Notes under the pieces: model-generated
Database searches by the model: none
What the model was told of the DNA's origin: nothing
Seen by the model: only the letters and a program-made list of their open reading frames with translations
Part shown: positions 63,421-64,000 of the stretch, in pieces
How positions within the stretch are numbered: position 1 is the stretch's first letter
How the letters are laid out: each line of letters opens with the position of its first letter
Source of the DNA: Tenacibaculum finnmarkense genomovar ulcerans
GTDB lineage: Bacteria > Bacteroidota > Bacteroidia > Flavobacteriales > Flavobacteriaceae
Assembly (NCBI RefSeq): GCF_900239495.1
Contig: NZ_OENE01000007.1
Coordinates: forward strand, 220,766 to 284,765
Length of the DNA: 64,000 nt
Direction: 5' to 3'
Translations under genes and position numbers: made by a program

Positions 63421-64000
63421 CAAACAAGAAGATCATCCTCAAAAATAATTCGTGAAAATCCGTGAAATTAGCGTCTCAACAAAACAAGATCTCCTCAAAA
63501 ATAATCCGTGAAAACCCATGAAATCAGCGCTTCAACAAAACAAGATCATCCTCAAAAATAATCCGTTAAAATCCGTGAAATTAGCGCTTCAACAAAACAA
63601 GAAGATCCTCAAAAATAATTCGTGAAAATCCGTGAAATTAGCGCTTCAACAAAACAAGAAGATCATCCTCAAAAAATAATCCGTGAAAATCCGTGAAATT
63701 AGCGCTTCAACAAAACAAGAAGATCCTCAAAAAATAATCCGTGAAAATCCGTGAAATTAGCGTCTCAACAAAACAAGATCATCCTCAAAAATAATCCGTG
63801 AAAATCCGTGAAATTAGCGCTTCAACAAAACAAGAAGATCATCCTCAAAAAAGAATCCGTTAAAACCCATGAAATCAGCGCTTCAACAAAACAAGATCAT
63901 CCTCAAAAATAATCCGTGAAAATCCGTGAAATTAGCGCTTCAACAAAACAAGATCTCCTCAAAAAGAATCCGTTAAAACCCATGAAATCAGCGCTTCAAC
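63421..64000. repeat. Minisatellite array, ten units of 56-61 bp, runs off the window
   Basis: Units begin AAAACAAGA and end CTTCAAC or CTCAAC, at 63421, 63481, 63537, 63594, 63651, 63712, 63770, 63827, 63888 and 63945 (lengths 60, 56, 57, 57, 61, 58, 57, 61, 57, 56). Two unit types differ at the centre: CCGTGAAATTAGCG and CCCATGAAATCAGCG. The unit also contains an internal CCGTGAAAATCCGTGAAA doublet. Length differences come from GAAGATCATCC against GATCTCC. No unique spacers, so it is not CRISPR. Part of the array lies beyond the window. Confidence 0.9.

Noticed and set aside
63421..64000. CRISPR array
   Set aside because: There are no unique spacers; the whole 56-61 bp unit repeats with internal variants, so it is a minisatellite.

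Overview
The window is a low-GC chromosomal segment from a member of the Bacteroidota, almost certainly family Flavobacteriaceae (Tenacibaculum/Polaribacter-like). The signs are AT-rich intergenic regions, no Shine-Dalgarno sequences, promoters of the Bacteroidota type (TTTG, about 18-19 bp, TAnnTTTG), a TonB-dependent receptor paired with an outer-membrane lipoprotein, many lipobox lipoproteins, and lineage-typical families (DUF2723, DUF2339/DUF3999, Big_5-like lipoprotein). No rRNA, prophage, transposase or CRISPR was seen.

Layout. 1-8.9 kb: end of a TonB-dependent receptor with an SGNH-hydrolase lipoprotein, glycyl-tRNA synthetase, two tandem paralogous coiled-coil membrane proteins with a methyltransferase, comF and a large lipoprotein. 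9-15 kb: an Abi_2/HEPN protein, polA, a membrane metallophosphoesterase and a cysteine-free thioredoxin-fold protein. 15-25.2 kb: a DUF2723 membrane enzyme, two identical tRNA-Gln genes, ArsC/Spx and DinB proteins, Mn-type superoxide dismutase, fructose-1,6-bisphosphatase, a GNAT-aspartokinase pair, and an OlsF-like two-domain acyltransferase. 25.3-27.4 kb: a toxin-like lipoprotein gene broken by one in-frame TAG, overlapped by a small membrane-anchored protein (possible immunity protein). 27.4-36.5 kb: rseP, an SCO protein, an SdpI-like protein, a serine hydrolase, sufS, a BI-1 protein, a YfcC-type transporter and a glycerophosphodiesterase, separated by dispersed repeats. 36.7-40.5 kb: the DUF3999/DUF2339 pair.

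40.6-49.1 kb is the most distinctive metabolic block. It is a co-directional run of three membrane/coiled-coil proteins, an ABC importer of the nitrate/taurine type whose binding protein is membrane-anchored and fused to an OmpA domain, an AAA+ ATPase of the CbbX/SpoVK type with a possible TerB-like segment, and a 2OG-Fe(II) dioxygenase. Convergent to it, 49.1-50.3 kb holds a compact three-gene operon: a HEPN-like protein, an unknown protein and a SecB-like chaperone. This order resembles a toxin-antitoxin-chaperone system and is my best candidate for an undescribed system.

50.4-64 kb: a PRMT-like methyltransferase, an OB-fold lipoprotein, a DUF1266 locus, aspS, an XRE regulator with a membrane partner, a HopJ-family protein, a solitary OLD-family ATPase/TOPRIM nuclease (possible phage defence), pheS, gdhA, and a secreted XAC2610-like protein. 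The window ends in a minisatellite of ten 56-61 bp units that runs off the edge. Two 94-bp repeats (33056 and 59417), 93/94 identical, each sit between convergent genes and can be drawn as a pseudoknotted RNA.
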